Made by a program: the position numbers and the translations under genes. Positions 6,356 through 15,765 of a stretch of DNA of 37,175 nt are shown piece after piece. Position 1 is the first letter of the stretch. The number at the start of each line of letters is the position of its first letter. The stretch is from NCBI GenBank assembly GCA_900545815.1, contig URAM01000021.1:1-37175 (forward strand), in the 5' to 3' direction. The notes under the pieces were generated by a model. It was not told where the DNA came from. It did not search any database and worked only from the letters and a program-made list of their open reading frames with translations. Source of the stretch: an uncultured Eubacteriales bacterium. GTDB lineage: Bacteria > Bacillota > Clostridia > Oscillospirales > Oscillospiraceae.

Positions 6356-8965
6356 ATGACGCAGACAACTTCTTTGCCGGGGCATCTCATCACCATCCGG
6401 CTTTACAATCAACCCTTAGCTCAGGCGCTGCTGGACGCTGGCATCGCTGTGGAACCGGACACCTCCGGTGTCCGCTTTGCCTGCCGAGCCGACCCCAAGG
6501 GAACCATTGAGGCACGGTACGGCTGGGAGGAAGCGGAAGAATTGAGCGGATACGGTCTGGCAGAAGTGCTGGCTGACCTGACCCCAGCGGACAAGCAGGA
6601 GACGCTGGCGGAGATTCTGAGCCGAGACGATGTCAAGACAGGCTACAAGGGTAGCCTGCTGAAGGAGATCTATTACGAATATCCTGGCACGGAGGGCTTC
6701 GTGACCACCTGGCTGGATGGAGACACCGTGATCAAAGAGGAACGGTGCGATGACGAGGGTGAGATTCTGTCCCTGGTCACCGATGGCCACTTGACCGAAC
6801 TGCGGTGGGAACACATCCCGCCTCAGACCCGGGTCATCTGCCAGGGGGCGGCCATGTCCTGTGACGCCATTCGAGAGATTCGCCTGGAACACCTGGAGAG
6901 CGTGGAACAGGGTGCTTTCCAGCGCTGCGACAACCTGGAACGGGTGGTCATTGGCCCTGACGTGGGGGAGATTGCAGAGGGGGCGTTTCCCCAGTGCTCC
7001 GGCCTGTGGGATGTGGATGTGAGTGAGAACACCAATCCAGCCTTGGCTGCGGTCAACGCCCAGTACCTTCGGGGACAGGCGGATGAGATCCGCCGAGACG
7101 GCGAGTGGGAGTATCAGCCGCTGGCGGACGGAAGCGCCAAGCTCTTGGGCAGCCGCCGGGAGGAACACGCAGTGCTGACCATTCCGGAGACGGTGGAGGG
7201 TCGTCCGGTGACAGAGATCGCAGAAGAAGCGTTCCGAAACAAGCGGTTTGAGCAGGTAGTGGTGCCCCAGTCTGTAAAGCGGCTGGGCGATGGCTGTTTC
7301 TACAGTCCCCACGTCAAGCGTGCCGCCCTGTTCGGCGAGACGGAGCCAGATGTGGAAGGCCCCTTCTCTCTGGAAGTAGGCTGCTGTGCCGTAAAACGCA
7401 TCGAAATCCTGCTCGGCACCCGCCGCATCGCCGACTGCCTATGCGAGAACCTGTTCGGTGTGGAGGAAGTGGTGCTGCCGGAGGGCTTGGAGGTCATTGG
7501 GGATCAGTCCTTCAGCGGCTGCGTGAATCTGAAAAAGATCAACTTTCCGGAAGGGCTGCGGGTCATCGAGGATGACGCTTTTTGGGACTGCGACCTGCTG
7601 GAGGAACTGCACCTGCCTGCCTCCCTGGAATCCATCGGCGCGGATGCCTTTGGCGACTGCGACAGCCTGCGGGTGGTGCATCTGCCCCAGGGGTGCAACG
7701 TGGACGAGAACGCCTTTGACGGCTGTGCCGATGAGCTGGAACTGATCTATGACGTGAAAGTGCCAGACACAGTGGCCACTCGGCTGTTGCGCTATGGGAA
7801 GCTGCCCACCCGGAGCGCCGAAGGGGCTGCCACCTGTCCTTCTACACCGGGACAGTGGGAGCTGGCCAAACTGCTGGTGGAGGAATTGAAGGCACTGGGC
7901 GTGGAAGATGCCATGGTGGACGAGCACTGCTATGTGTACGGCCACTTGGCAGCCACCGAGGGCAGGGAAGAACGTCCTGCCCTGGGGTTCATCGCCCATA
8001 TGGATACGGCGGACTATCCAGCCGAAGGGGTCAAGCCTCAGGTCATCCGAGACTATGACGGCGGCGCAGTTACTTTGGGTGACAGCGGAAAGACTCTGAC
8101 GCCGGAGCAGTTCCCCCATTTGGCGGAGCTAAAAGGCCGCACCCTCATTACCACTGCTGGGAACACTCTGTTGGGGGCGGACGACAAGGCGGGCATTGCC
8201 GAGATCATGACCATGGTGGAACGGGTGCGGGAGCTGCCCCACGGGAAGCTATGCATCGCGTTCACGCCAGATGAGGAGATTGGCGCAGGAGCTGACCGGT
8301 TCGACCTGGAACGGTTTGGCGCGGCTTATGCCTACACGGTGGACGGCGGCAAGGAAGGCGAGATCCAGTATGAAAACTTCAACGCCGCTTCTGCCGCCAT
8401 CACCATCCACGGCCTGGACGTCCACCCCGGCGAGGGGAAGAATACCATGGTCAATGCCCTGTTGGTAGCGATGGAGTTCAACGCCATGCTGCCGGCGGCG
8501 CAGACGCCTAGGGACACCGAGGGCTACGAAGGGTTCTATCACCTGACCCAGATGACCGGCAATGTGAGCCAGGCGGAGCTGCATTATATCCTCCGTGACC
8601 ACAGTGCCGCCGGCTTCCAGGTGCGGAAGGAGACGGTGCTCCACGCGGCCAAGGTGCTGAACGAACGGTACGGCGCCGGTACGGTGGAGTGGAGCATCCA
8701 GGATCAGTACCAGAACATGGCGGAGATCATCCAGCAGCACTTCCAGCTCATCGACCACGCCAAGGCCGCTGCGGAAGCGGTGGGGCTGACGCCGGTGGTG
8801 GAGCCCATCCGAGGCGGCACCGATGGCGCAAAGCTGAGCTTCATGGGGCTGCCCTGCCCCAACCTGGGCACCGGCGGCTACGCCTTCCACGGGCCTTACG
8901 AGCACATCACCGTGGAGGGGATGGAAAAGACTGTGGAATTGCTGTGCCAGTTGGTTCAAAAGTGA
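6356..8965 (+). CDS. fusion protein: BspA-type leucine-rich repeats + peptidase T (M20B)
   Basis: 869 residues. Residues about 160-460 hold repeats of the LRR_5/BspA type (patterns such as LPEGLEVIGDQSFSGCVNLK). Residues about 470-869 are a full-length peptidase T, normally a separate protein of about 410 residues. By alignment to PepT all metal and catalytic residues are present: H548 and D550 (AHMDT), D609 (GADDKAG), E640/E641 (PDEEIGAG), D663 (TVDGG) and H845 (FHGPYEH). It should cleave the N-terminal residue of tripeptides in the cytoplasm, since no signal peptide is seen. The start at 6356 has GGGAGGA six bases upstream. No stop and no internal ribosome binding site lies between the two parts, so I read one polypeptide. 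The first 150 residues match nothing I know. Confidence 0.88.
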   Translation: MTQTTSLPGHLITIRLYNQPLAQALLDAGIAVEPDTSGVRFACRADPKGTIEARYGWEEAEELSGYGLAEVLADLTPADKQETLAEILSRDDVKTGYKGSLLKEIYYEYPGTEGFVTTWLDGDTVIKEERCDDEGEILSLVTDGHLTELRWEHIPPQTRVICQGAAMSCDAIREIRLEHLESVEQGAFQRCDNLERVVIGPDVGEIAEGAFPQCSGLWDVDVSENTNPALAAVNAQYLRGQADEIRRDGEWEYQPLADGSAKLLGSRREEHAVLTIPETVEGRPVTEIAEEAFRNKRFEQVVVPQSVKRLGDGCFYSPHVKRAALFGETEPDVEGPFSLEVGCCAVKRIEILLGTRRIADCLCENLFGVEEVVLPEGLEVIGDQSFSGCVNLKKINFPEGLRVIEDDAFWDCDLLEELHLPASLESIGADAFGDCDSLRVVHLPQGCNVDENAFDGCADELELIYDVKVPDTVATRLLRYGKLPTRSAEGAATCPSTPGQWELAKLLVEELKALGVEDAMVDEHCYVYGHLAATEGREERPALGFIAHMDTADYPAEGVKPQVIRDYDGGAVTLGDSGKTLTPEQFPHLAELKGRTLITTAGNTLLGADDKAGIAEIMTMVERVRELPHGKLCIAFTPDEEIGAGADRFDLERFGAAYAYTVDGGKEGEIQYENFNAASAAITIHGLDVHPGEGKNTMVNALLVAMEFNAMLPAAQTPRDTEGYEGFYHLTQMTGNVSQAELHYILRDHSAAGFQVRKETVLHAAKVLNERYGAGTVEWSIQDQYQNMAEIIQQHFQLIDHAKAAAEAVGLTPVVEPIRGGTDGAKLSFMGLPCPNLGTGGYAFHGPYEHITVEGMEKTVELLCQLVQK

Positions 8966-9014
8966 CTGCAGAAAGAAAGATACCACTACAATTAAGAGAA
9001 AAGGGGAAGCATCA

Positions 9015-9599
9015 ATGGACGTCATCAAAGAAATGCAGGAAATGCGCGCCATGAAGGCGCAGGTGGAAGAACTGGCTAAGCAGGGAATGGATCCGAAGGG
9101 GTTGAGTCAGAAGCTGCATCTGCCGAAGAAAGAAGGGGAGAGCGACCTGTCCTGGAAAACCCGTGTGCTCACCTTGAGCTACGCCAGCGACTTTATCGAC
9201 GGGGCGGAGGCCAAGGACATCCAGCTTACCTTCCAGCCGGAAGAAGCGGAGGCGGTGGCTCAGGCGGTGGGTGCTGCCTATGAGTACAACCTGGTCAACC
9301 GAGAGGTGGGACATAAGGACAACCAGGTGCTGGTGAGCAAGCAGCTGGGCTGTTACTTAGCGCTGACCTTGTGCCACGCACGGGAGGGGAAGCTGGTGGT
9401 CAAGACCGTTCCAGCCATCCCTGTCACCGGCCTGACCTCTCTGCTGGTCAGCGGCATGGTACTGACGGTGAGCCTGCCCAAATTTCGGGAGGTGAACCCC
9501 ATCGAGGTGGCCAATAAGGTGGTCAAGACCATGCGGGTCACGGACGAGGGGCTGTTGAGCTATAAGAAATCTGCGATTATCAACCTGCTCAAGGGGTGA
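9015..9599 (+). CDS. unknown protein, probably same transcript as the peptidase T fusion
   Basis: 194 residues, predicted soluble, not recognised. The N-terminus is a charged, possibly coiled-coil helix (MDVIKEMQEMRAMKAQVEEL). The middle is mixed, and a more hydrophobic strand-rich section follows (VPAIPVTGLTSLLVSGMVLT, residues about 132-151). The segment SFxDGAEAKDIQ-like around residues 58-68 does not match a motif I know. The start is supported by GGGGAA seven bases upstream. It begins 49 bases after the fusion gene with no terminator between, so the two are probably co-transcribed. Confidence 0.7.
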   Translation: MDVIKEMQEMRAMKAQVEELAKQGMDPKGLSQKLHLPKKEGESDLSWKTRVLTLSYASDFIDGAEAKDIQLTFQPEEAEAVAQAVGAAYEYNLVNREVGHKDNQVLVSKQLGCYLALTLCHAREGKLVVKTVPAIPVTGLTSLLVSGMVLTVSLPKFREVNPIEVANKVVKTMRVTDEGLLSYKKSAIINLLKG

Positions 9600-9609
9600 G
9601 AGAAAGACG

Positions 9610-9641
9610 AAAGCGCTGTTCCCAACGGGAACAGCGCTTTT
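9610..9641 (+). terminator. Rho-independent terminator
   Basis: A perfect 14-bp stem (9610-9623 with 9627-9640), a three-base loop and a short T tail end the peptidase T/unknown transcript. The next 140 bases to 9780 hold no gene, only a seven-codon frame at 9683-9706 behind GGGAG that I do not call. Confidence 0.85.
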
Positions 9642-9780
9642 ACGTTTTGCATTTTAGAAAGAGAAAAAAGAGAGGGAGTTTTATGATGCAATCTTGCTTG
9701 CGTACTTAGAATACAAAAAATCCGGCGAAAAGTGGTGAACGAAGGATAAAAAAATTATGAACAGACTGAAAACGACCGGT

Positions 9781-10305
9781 TCACCTGCTGTGTCGGCTCA
9801 GCAGACCCAGCAGCACGCGCTGCTCCTGGGTCAGCTCCTCCACCGCCGAGCGGAACAGAGCCAGCTCCGGCGGCTGTGCCTGACGGGCGGCACCTTCATA
9901 GCGTACCTGTAGGGCTTGCGCCCCGTGGAACAGGGCGGAATAGCCCGTGCGGGACATTTGCTGTTGGGGGGGACGATGGTTGGCGGGGCGGCGGTCGGAC
10001 AAGGGCAGATACCAAACCTGACAGCGCAGAAACAGGACGGCGGCCAGCTGTTTGGCACGGCGGAGCTTTTTCTCTGCCAGACGGGTTAGCGCTCGCTGTC
10101 CTGTCTGCTGTGCCAGGGCGCGGCAGCGCCGCCACTGGATGGTCTCTGCGGTGATCAGCTCCCGCAGCACTTCCGTCCGCTGGTCGCCAGGGGGCAGAGC
10201 GGGCAGGGGGGCAGGTTGGATGGGGCTGGCGTCCAGGTCAGGGGAGACCCGCTGCCACACGCGGGCGAAAGTTTCCGCCTCCTGATTCCACTGAGGTTCA
10301 TTCAT
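9781..10305 (-). CDS. helical protein, possibly ferritin-like
   Basis: 174 residues, almost entirely helical and rich in Ala, Gln, Arg and Leu. The pattern of about four long helices resembles ferritin-like/rubrerythrin folds: an ELITAET segment near residue 53, a long ALxxLAEKKLRRAKQLAA helix, and the C-terminal VEELTQEQRVLLGLL. The usual paired ExxH metal ligands are not clear, so the assignment is weak. The start at 10305 is set by AGGAGG eight bases upstream and excludes eighteen extra in-frame codons. It is a single gene, divergent from tagD. Confidence 0.5.
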   Translation of the reverse strand: MNEPQWNQEAETFARVWQRVSPDLDASPIQPAPLPALPPGDQRTEVLRELITAETIQWRRCRALAQQTGQRALTRLAEKKLRRAKQLAAVLFLRCQVWYLPLSDRRPANHRPPQQQMSRTGYSALFHGAQALQVRYEGAARQAQPPELALFRSAVEELTQEQRVLLGLLSRHSR

Positions 10306-10329
10306 GGGATCGGCCTCCTGTTTTTGAGA

Positions 10330-10359
10330 ATTATCCCAATCTATGCGCCCCAGTCTCAA
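10330..10359 (-). promoter_or_regulatory. promoter of the helical protein gene
   Basis: On the minus strand TTGAGA (10359-10354), an 18-base spacer and GATAAT (10335-10330), about 25 bases from the start codon. Confidence 0.5.
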
Positions 10360-10372
10360 GGGGTGAAAAGCG

Positions 10373-10401
10373 TTGCAAGCCCACCCGTTGCGTGGTATAA
10401 T
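10373..10401 (+). promoter_or_regulatory. promoter of the glycosylation operon
   Basis: TTGCAA (10373-10378), a 17-base spacer and a perfect TATAAT (10396-10401). A second TATAAT lies at 10409-10414. This is the only strong plus-strand promoter before tagD. I see no internal terminator down to 20027. Confidence 0.8.
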
Positions 10402-10453
10402 GAGTCATTATAATGTGAAAAAATACTTTTTTTCAGATTGTGAGGCTATTTTT

Positions 10454-10843
10454 ATGAAACGTGTTATCACATATGGTACCTATGATCTGCTCCACTATGG
10501 ACACATCAACCTGCTGCGGCGGGCCAAGGAGCTGGGGGATTACCTCATTGTTGCGCTGTCCACCGATGAGTTCAACTGGGAGCAAAAGCGGAAGAAGTGC
10601 TATTTCAACTATGAACAGCGCAAGCAGCTGCTGGAATCCGTGCGCTATGTGGATCTGGTGATCCCAGAGGAGAACTGGGAACAGAAGATCTCTGATGTGA
10701 AGGAATTCCGCGTGGACACGTTCGTTATGGGCAGCGATTGGGAAGGAAAATTCGATTTCCTCAAGCCATATTGTGATGTGGTCTATCTGCCCCGTACACC
10801 GGAGATCTCCAGTACGCAGATCAAACAGGATCTGCACAAATGA
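10454..10843 (+). CDS. tagD: glycerol-3-phosphate cytidylyltransferase
   Basis: 129 residues, the standard size for TagD. The nucleotidyltransferase signature HYGH is at residues 14-17 and the C-terminal RTPEISSTQIK motif starts at residue 114; both are diagnostic for the family. It makes CDP-glycerol from glycerol 3-phosphate and CTP, the activated unit for glycerol-phosphate polymers such as wall teichoic acid. The start at 10454 has only a weak GAGG site. The first gene of the operon, it overlaps the next by four bases (ATGA), which implies translational coupling to YfhO. No teichoic acid polymerase is in the window, so the polymer receiving the glycerol is unknown. Confidence 0.92.
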   Translation: MKRVITYGTYDLLHYGHINLLRRAKELGDYLIVALSTDEFNWEQKRKKCYFNYEQRKQLLESVRYVDLVIPEENWEQKISDVKEFRVDTFVMGSDWEGKFDFLKPYCDVVYLPRTPEISSTQIKQDLHK

Positions 10844-13800
10844 GAGCGATGACCCAACGGGAGACGCCACGGCCGGAGTGCTGGCGGGGAGAACACCTGC
10901 TTCTGGTACTCCTGCTTTTCAGCGCAGCAGCGCTGGCAGTCACCAGCGGACATGGGCAGGGAAATCCAGTGCTGACTGGCGTGTGCGCCTTTGTGCAGCT
11001 GCCCGCTCTGTTTTTGGGGCTGGGACGGTTCTTTCAGAACCGAGTGGAACAGCCCAAACAGGCGCTGACCCTGGCGGCGGGCTTTGCCCTGCTGTGGGCA
11101 GGGCAGACGGTGGTGCTCTTTTGGATGGAGGCGGTCAGTCGGAACGCTCCTCTGTTCTCACTTTGGCCGAAATCTGGTTCGCCCTGGCTGTTTTTTGCGT
11201 TGGCCATCTGCATTCCCCTGGGCGTCTGGCTGTCCGCCAATAGACCGGCTGTCCGGTGGGGCGTGACTGGGGGGGCGCTGCTCTTGGGCTGCCTGGTGAG
11301 CTGTCTGCCTCAGATGGACAAGCAGCCGGCACTGCTGGCACTCTTGTTCCTCCTTCCCTTGTATCTGCTGGGCGGAAATTTAGATTGGGACGCACTGGAA
11401 GCCCGTGTGGACGGCAAGGGAAAGCTGCTGGCCTTGGCGGGACTGTTGGCGCTGGCGGCAGGGTTGTTTCTGGCTCGAAATGGACTGGGAAAATATGTGG
11501 CAGTGTTCAACGGGACGCTGGCAGATGCCAGCCTGCGCTTTGCATTGCTGCGGCTGGCACAGTACGTTGCTGCGCTGCTGCTGACGGTCTGTCTGCTGGT
11601 GCTCATGCCCCGTCGGCGTCTGCCCTTGTTGACAGAGCTGGGACGGAATTGGTTCGCCGGTTGGTTCTGGCTGGCGCCGGTGATGGCGCTGGGAGTCAGC
11701 GTTAAATGGTTGTCCGCCGGCGGTTCCCATGGTCTGTTGCTGCGGACGGCTGTGGGCTGTGTGGCGGTGCTGCTGGGCAGCACCAGACTGCTGGCCTGGC
11801 CGGTGAAAATGACCCTGCATTTGCCCGGAGATCTGATCCACCAGCAGCGGCGAGAGGGGCGGCGGCTCAACCAGGAGAAAGGGCTGTACTGGCGTGCGTT
11901 CTTTGTGGTCTTTTTACTGGTGATCACCGTCTTTGCCAGCCCCTTTGTGGCCAACGGCTACTCCACTGTGTGGAAGCCGGACGGCCAGAACCTGTATCTG
12001 ACCATTATGTACTACACCCGCAGGTATGTGGTGGAGGCGGCCAAGACCCTTTGGGCCACCCATCAGCTGGTGCTGCCCCAGTGGGATTTCGCCATTGGGC
12101 AGGGTGCCAGCATCCTGTCGGTCTTTCATATCAACCCCCTGTTCCTGCTGGCCGTTGTCACGCCTTATCGGTGGATGGAACTGGTGTACAATGCGGTGAC
12201 GGTGATGCAGATCCCACTGGCGGCTTGGGCGTTTACCGTGTACTGCCACAGTGTGGAGAAACGGGAGGTGCTGCCGGTGCTCACCGGCGCAGTGCTTTAC
12301 GCCTGTTCCGGCTTTGTGATCTTCACCGCAGCCAAGCACATTTATTTCATGACCTTTTTTGTCATCTACCTGCCTCTGATCTTGGCTGGCTGTGAGCGTT
12401 GGCTCCGGCAGCGGAAGTGGGGGACTTTTGTGGGGATGATTTTCCTGGCCATGATCGGCGGGTACTACTATGCCTTTGTCAACACCCTCTTGATGGCCAT
12501 TTACCTGGTCATTCGGCAGATTGCTGTCCATAAAACCCAGATCGGGGTCATGGTTAAGGAGATCCTCCAGCTGGTGGGGCTGTACCTGTGGGGCTTTGCT
12601 CTGTCTTTGGTCATCTTCCTGCCCTCGGTGGCTGGGTTCTTCACCTCCAGCCGCAGCGATGTGAGCAAGAGTGCCTTTGACCTGTTCTATAAAGCCAGCT
12701 ATTATACCAAGCTGGTCACCCGTTTTGTCAGCTCTGATCCCAGCGGTAATTACTGGACAAAATTGGGGCTGGCGGGGATCGCATTTACTGCGCTGGTGCT
12801 CCTATTCCTGCGCTGGCGGGAGCGGAAGCTGGCGCCTCTGCGGGCGGGGACGCTGGTGCTGGTGATGTGCCTGTGCGTGCCGCTGATGGGCAAGATCTTC
12901 AACGGCTTCGGCTATGTCACCAACCGGTGGAGCTATGGCTTTGCTTTCTGCATGGCACTGGTGGTGGTCTGCCTGCTGCCGCGGTTGGTGGAGCTGAAGG
13001 TCTGGGAGCAGATCGTCCTGGCGGCGGTCACTGCCGGATATATGGCGCTGGTCATCCACCTGTCCGGCGGCTGGGCGAAGGCACCCCAAACGGCCATGGT
13101 GCTGCTGGCAGTGGTGACCCTGTGTGCCATCGGGTTTACTTGGCTGCCTAACAAAAAGGTGGGGCAGTCGGCGCTGGCGCTGGTGACCCTGTGCGCGGTG
13201 CTGTTCAACATCAATCAGTTCTACAGCCCCAGTCATTCCAAGGAGCTGGAGCGGTACATGACCACCCGAAGTGTCCGAGCCAGCGTGGTGAAATCCGCTG
13301 AGGCGGCGGCCAGCCACATCAAGGATGATGGTTTCTGGCGAGCCGAGGTGGAGGGAAACCGGTGCAACCGGTTTTGCCTGACCGGCGGCTATGGCACGAT
13401 GAGCTATTGGAGTGTGCTGGATGGCAATTTGGTGAACTACTATTTGGATTTTAACCTGAATTCCGTCCGCCAGTCCTACGCTGTGTGGGGGCTGGACGAG
13501 CGTGCCAGCCTGTGTGCCGCATCCAGCGTGAAATACTTCGTGGGCAAGGCAGCGAATGACGATGGCAAGGCCAAAAATTATGCGCCCTACGGCTTTGAAG
13601 CGGTGGGGAAGGATGGGAAGTTCACCATCTATCAGAACCAATATGCCCTGCCGGTGGGGTACACCTACACCGGCTATATGACCCGTTCGGACTATGATAA
13701 GCTGTCTCCCCTGGAAAAACAGCAGGCGCTGCTCCAATGTGCCATCCTGCCGGATGACCAGGCAGAGACGGTGAAAGAGGCACTGACGGAAACCAAGCCC

Positions 13801-14568
13801 AAGCTGTCCACGCAGGAGGTGCCCTGGACGCTGAAAGAACAGAAAGATGCTAGGCTGAAGGACAACGCCATTGTGGTCAAGAAAGCGGGCGGGTCGGTGA
13901 CGCTGACCTTTACCGGTAAAGCGGACTGCGAGACCTATGTGGACTTCAAAAATTTGGAGATGACGAAAAGCAAGCGGGACGACTGCACCATGACGGTCAG
14001 CGGCAACGGTGTAAGCAAAAAGACCAATCTTTACCGCGAAGGCTCTCTGTACACCTTCCAACGGGATGGGGTCACGTTCAACCTGGGTTACAGCGCCAGC
14101 GGCGTGAAGCAGTGTAAGATCACCTTTGACGAGCAGGGGACGTATACCTTTGATGGACTGCAAGTGGTCTGCCTGCCCATGGCGGACTACGTTCGGGATG
14201 TGACTGCCCTGAGTCAAGTGACCATGCAGGATGCCCAGGAGAAGGCTGGTTCCGTGTCCGGCACCGTGACCTTGACGGATACTCGGATGCTCACCCTGTC
14301 CATTCCCTGGCAGAAGGGGTGGACAGGGCAGGTGGACGGCAAAACAGCCGATGCCATCCGAGTCAATGGGATGTACACCGGCGTGCTGTTGCGACCGGGA
14401 ACCCATACCATTGAGGCAACTTATCAGATCCCAGGCATGAAACCGGGTGCTGTGGTGTCCGGTGTCGCTCTGGTGGGCGGTGCAGCCGTGGTGATCTGGG
14501 TGAAAAGACGGCAGAAGCGAGGCGGCGCACGGGTGCGCCGTGGCTCGGATGTGCCATCGGAAAAATAA
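10840..14568 (+). CDS. YfhO-family membrane glycosyltransferase with an extra N-terminal membrane domain
   Basis: 1242 residues, clearly longer than typical YfhO proteins of about 850-900. Residues 1-345 form an additional block of about nine to ten membrane segments that I cannot assign. YfhO-like sequence begins near residue 355, with the extracellular start PDGQNLYL and a NPLFLLAVVTPYRWME segment. Membrane helices continue to about residue 800, and residues about 830-1200 are a large extracytoplasmic beta-rich domain, followed by a last helix and a basic tail. In Bacillus and Listeria, YfhO acts with a CsbB-type GT2 and a flippase to transfer lipid-linked sugars to lipoteichoic acid. Here a GT2 and a flippase pair lie in the same operon. 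The start overlaps the tagD stop and lacks its own strong binding site. Confidence 0.85.
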   Translation: MRAMTQRETPRPECWRGEHLLLVLLLFSAAALAVTSGHGQGNPVLTGVCAFVQLPALFLGLGRFFQNRVEQPKQALTLAAGFALLWAGQTVVLFWMEAVSRNAPLFSLWPKSGSPWLFFALAICIPLGVWLSANRPAVRWGVTGGALLLGCLVSCLPQMDKQPALLALLFLLPLYLLGGNLDWDALEARVDGKGKLLALAGLLALAAGLFLARNGLGKYVAVFNGTLADASLRFALLRLAQYVAALLLTVCLLVLMPRRRLPLLTELGRNWFAGWFWLAPVMALGVSVKWLSAGGSHGLLLRTAVGCVAVLLGSTRLLAWPVKMTLHLPGDLIHQQRREGRRLNQEKGLYWRAFFVVFLLVITVFASPFVANGYSTVWKPDGQNLYLTIMYYTRRYVVEAAKTLWATHQLVLPQWDFAIGQGASILSVFHINPLFLLAVVTPYRWMELVYNAVTVMQIPLAAWAFTVYCHSVEKREVLPVLTGAVLYACSGFVIFTAAKHIYFMTFFVIYLPLILAGCERWLRQRKWGTFVGMIFLAMIGGYYYAFVNTLLMAIYLVIRQIAVHKTQIGVMVKEILQLVGLYLWGFALSLVIFLPSVAGFFTSSRSDVSKSAFDLFYKASYYTKLVTRFVSSDPSGNYWTKLGLAGIAFTALVLLFLRWRERKLAPLRAGTLVLVMCLCVPLMGKIFNGFGYVTNRWSYGFAFCMALVVVCLLPRLVELKVWEQIVLAAVTAGYMALVIHLSGGWAKAPQTAMVLLAVVTLCAIGFTWLPNKKVGQSALALVTLCAVLFNINQFYSPSHSKELERYMTTRSVRASVVKSAEAAASHIKDDGFWRAEVEGNRCNRFCLTGGYGTMSYWSVLDGNLVNYYLDFNLNSVRQSYAVWGLDERASLCAASSVKYFVGKAANDDGKAKNYAPYGFEAVGKDGKFTIYQNQYALPVGYTYTGYMTRSDYDKLSPLEKQQALLQCAILPDDQAETVKEALTETKPKLSTQEVPWTLKEQKDARLKDNAIVVKKAGGSVTLTFTGKADCETYVDFKNLEMTKSKRDDCTMTVSGNGVSKKTNLYREGSLYTFQRDGVTFNLGYSASGVKQCKITFDEQGTYTFDGLQVVCLPMADYVRDVTALSQVTMQDAQEKAGSVSGTVTLTDTRMLTLSIPWQKGWTGQVDGKTADAIRVNGMYTGVLLRPGTHTIEATYQIPGMKPGAVVSGVALVGGAAVVIWVKRRQKRGGARVRRGSDVPSEK

Positions 14569-14598
14569 ATACGCAAGTTCCTTTTAGGAGGCAGAATC

Positions 14599-15741
14599 AT
14601 GAGAAACATTCCCTTCAATATCCCGCCTGCAACCGGTCGGGAGCCGGAGTATCTGGCCAAAGCCATCGCCAACCACAAGCTGTGTGGGGACGGCCCCTTT
14701 ACCAAGCAGTGCCATCAGTGGCTGGAGGAGCGGACGGGGGCACCCAAGGCGCTGCTGACCACCTCCGGAACCAGTGCGCTGGAGATGGCGGCGCTGCTGT
14801 GCAATGTTCAGCCGGGGGATGAGGTCATCCTGCCCTCCTTCACGTTCGTCTCCACTGCCGACGCCTTTGTGCAGCGGGGGGCGAAGGTGGTATATGTGGA
14901 CATCCGTCCTGACACTATGAATATTGACGAGACTAAGATCGAGGCAGCTATCACAGACAAGACCACCTGCATCTGCGTGGTTCACTACGCCGGTGTGGCC
15001 TGCGAAATGGACACCATCATGGACATTGCCCGCCGCCATCATTTGAAGGTGGTGGAGGATGCCGCCCAGGGAGTTATGAGCAGCTATAAAGGCCGTGCCT
15101 TGGGTACCATTGGCGATGTGGGCTGCTACAGCTTCCACGAGACCAAAAACTATACCATGGGTGAAGGCGGCGCAGTACTGGTCAACCACCCGGAGGACAT
15201 CGAACGGGCGGAGATCATTCGCGAGAAGGGCACCAACCGGAGCAAGTTCCTGCGGGGGCAGATCGACAAGTACACTTGGGTGGACTACGGCTCCAGCTAT
15301 CTGCCCAGCGACTTGAACGCCGCTTATCTGCTGCCTCAGTTGGAGGATGCGGACAAGATCAACGAGGATCGTCTGCACAGCTGGAACCGGTACTACAAAG
15401 GTCTGGAACCGCTGCAAAAGGCGGGGAAGATCGAGCTGCCTGTCATTCCGGAAGGGTGTGTCCACAACAGCCATATGTTCTACATCAAGTGTGCTGACCT
15501 GGAAGAACGGACGGCACTGATCGCCTTCTTGAAGGAACGGGGCATCACTTCCTCTTTCCACTACATCCCCCTCCACAGCGCTCCCGCTGGACAGCGGTTC
15601 GGCTACTTTGGCGGGGAGGATGTGTATACCACCAAGGAGAGCAACCGGCTGACCCGTCTGCCTATGTACTATGGGTTGACCGACGAGGATGGCGAGGCGG
15701 TCATCAATGCCATTTATGAATTCTATGGCGAGAGCCGATAA
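14599..15741 (+). CDS. wecE: dTDP-4-amino-4,6-dideoxygalactose transaminase
   Basis: 380 residues, colinear with enterobacterial WecE/RffA by memory: the LCGDGPFT start region, the PGDEVILPSFTFVSTA segment, RPDTMNIDET and VVEDAAQGVMSSYKGRALGT are shared almost word for word. K183 in FHETKNY is the PLP lysine. The enzyme adds an amino group from glutamate to dTDP-4-keto-6-deoxyglucose. The likely substrate supply is rmlA-rmlB at 21.8-23.7 kb. In enterobacteria the next step is N-acetylation by WecD; no such acetyltransferase is in the window. The start has AGGAGG eight bases upstream. The C4 stereochemistry (galacto or gluco) cannot be told from sequence with certainty. Confidence 0.92.
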   Translation: MRNIPFNIPPATGREPEYLAKAIANHKLCGDGPFTKQCHQWLEERTGAPKALLTTSGTSALEMAALLCNVQPGDEVILPSFTFVSTADAFVQRGAKVVYVDIRPDTMNIDETKIEAAITDKTTCICVVHYAGVACEMDTIMDIARRHHLKVVEDAAQGVMSSYKGRALGTIGDVGCYSFHETKNYTMGEGGAVLVNHPEDIERAEIIREKGTNRSKFLRGQIDKYTWVDYGSSYLPSDLNAAYLLPQLEDADKINEDRLHSWNRYYKGLEPLQKAGKIELPVIPEGCVHNSHMFYIKCADLEERTALIAFLKERGITSSFHYIPLHSAPAGQRFGYFGGEDVYTTKESNRLTRLPMYYGLTDEDGEAVINAIYEFYGESR

Positions 15742-15765
15742 GGGAGAGAAACGAGAGAGAACGCT

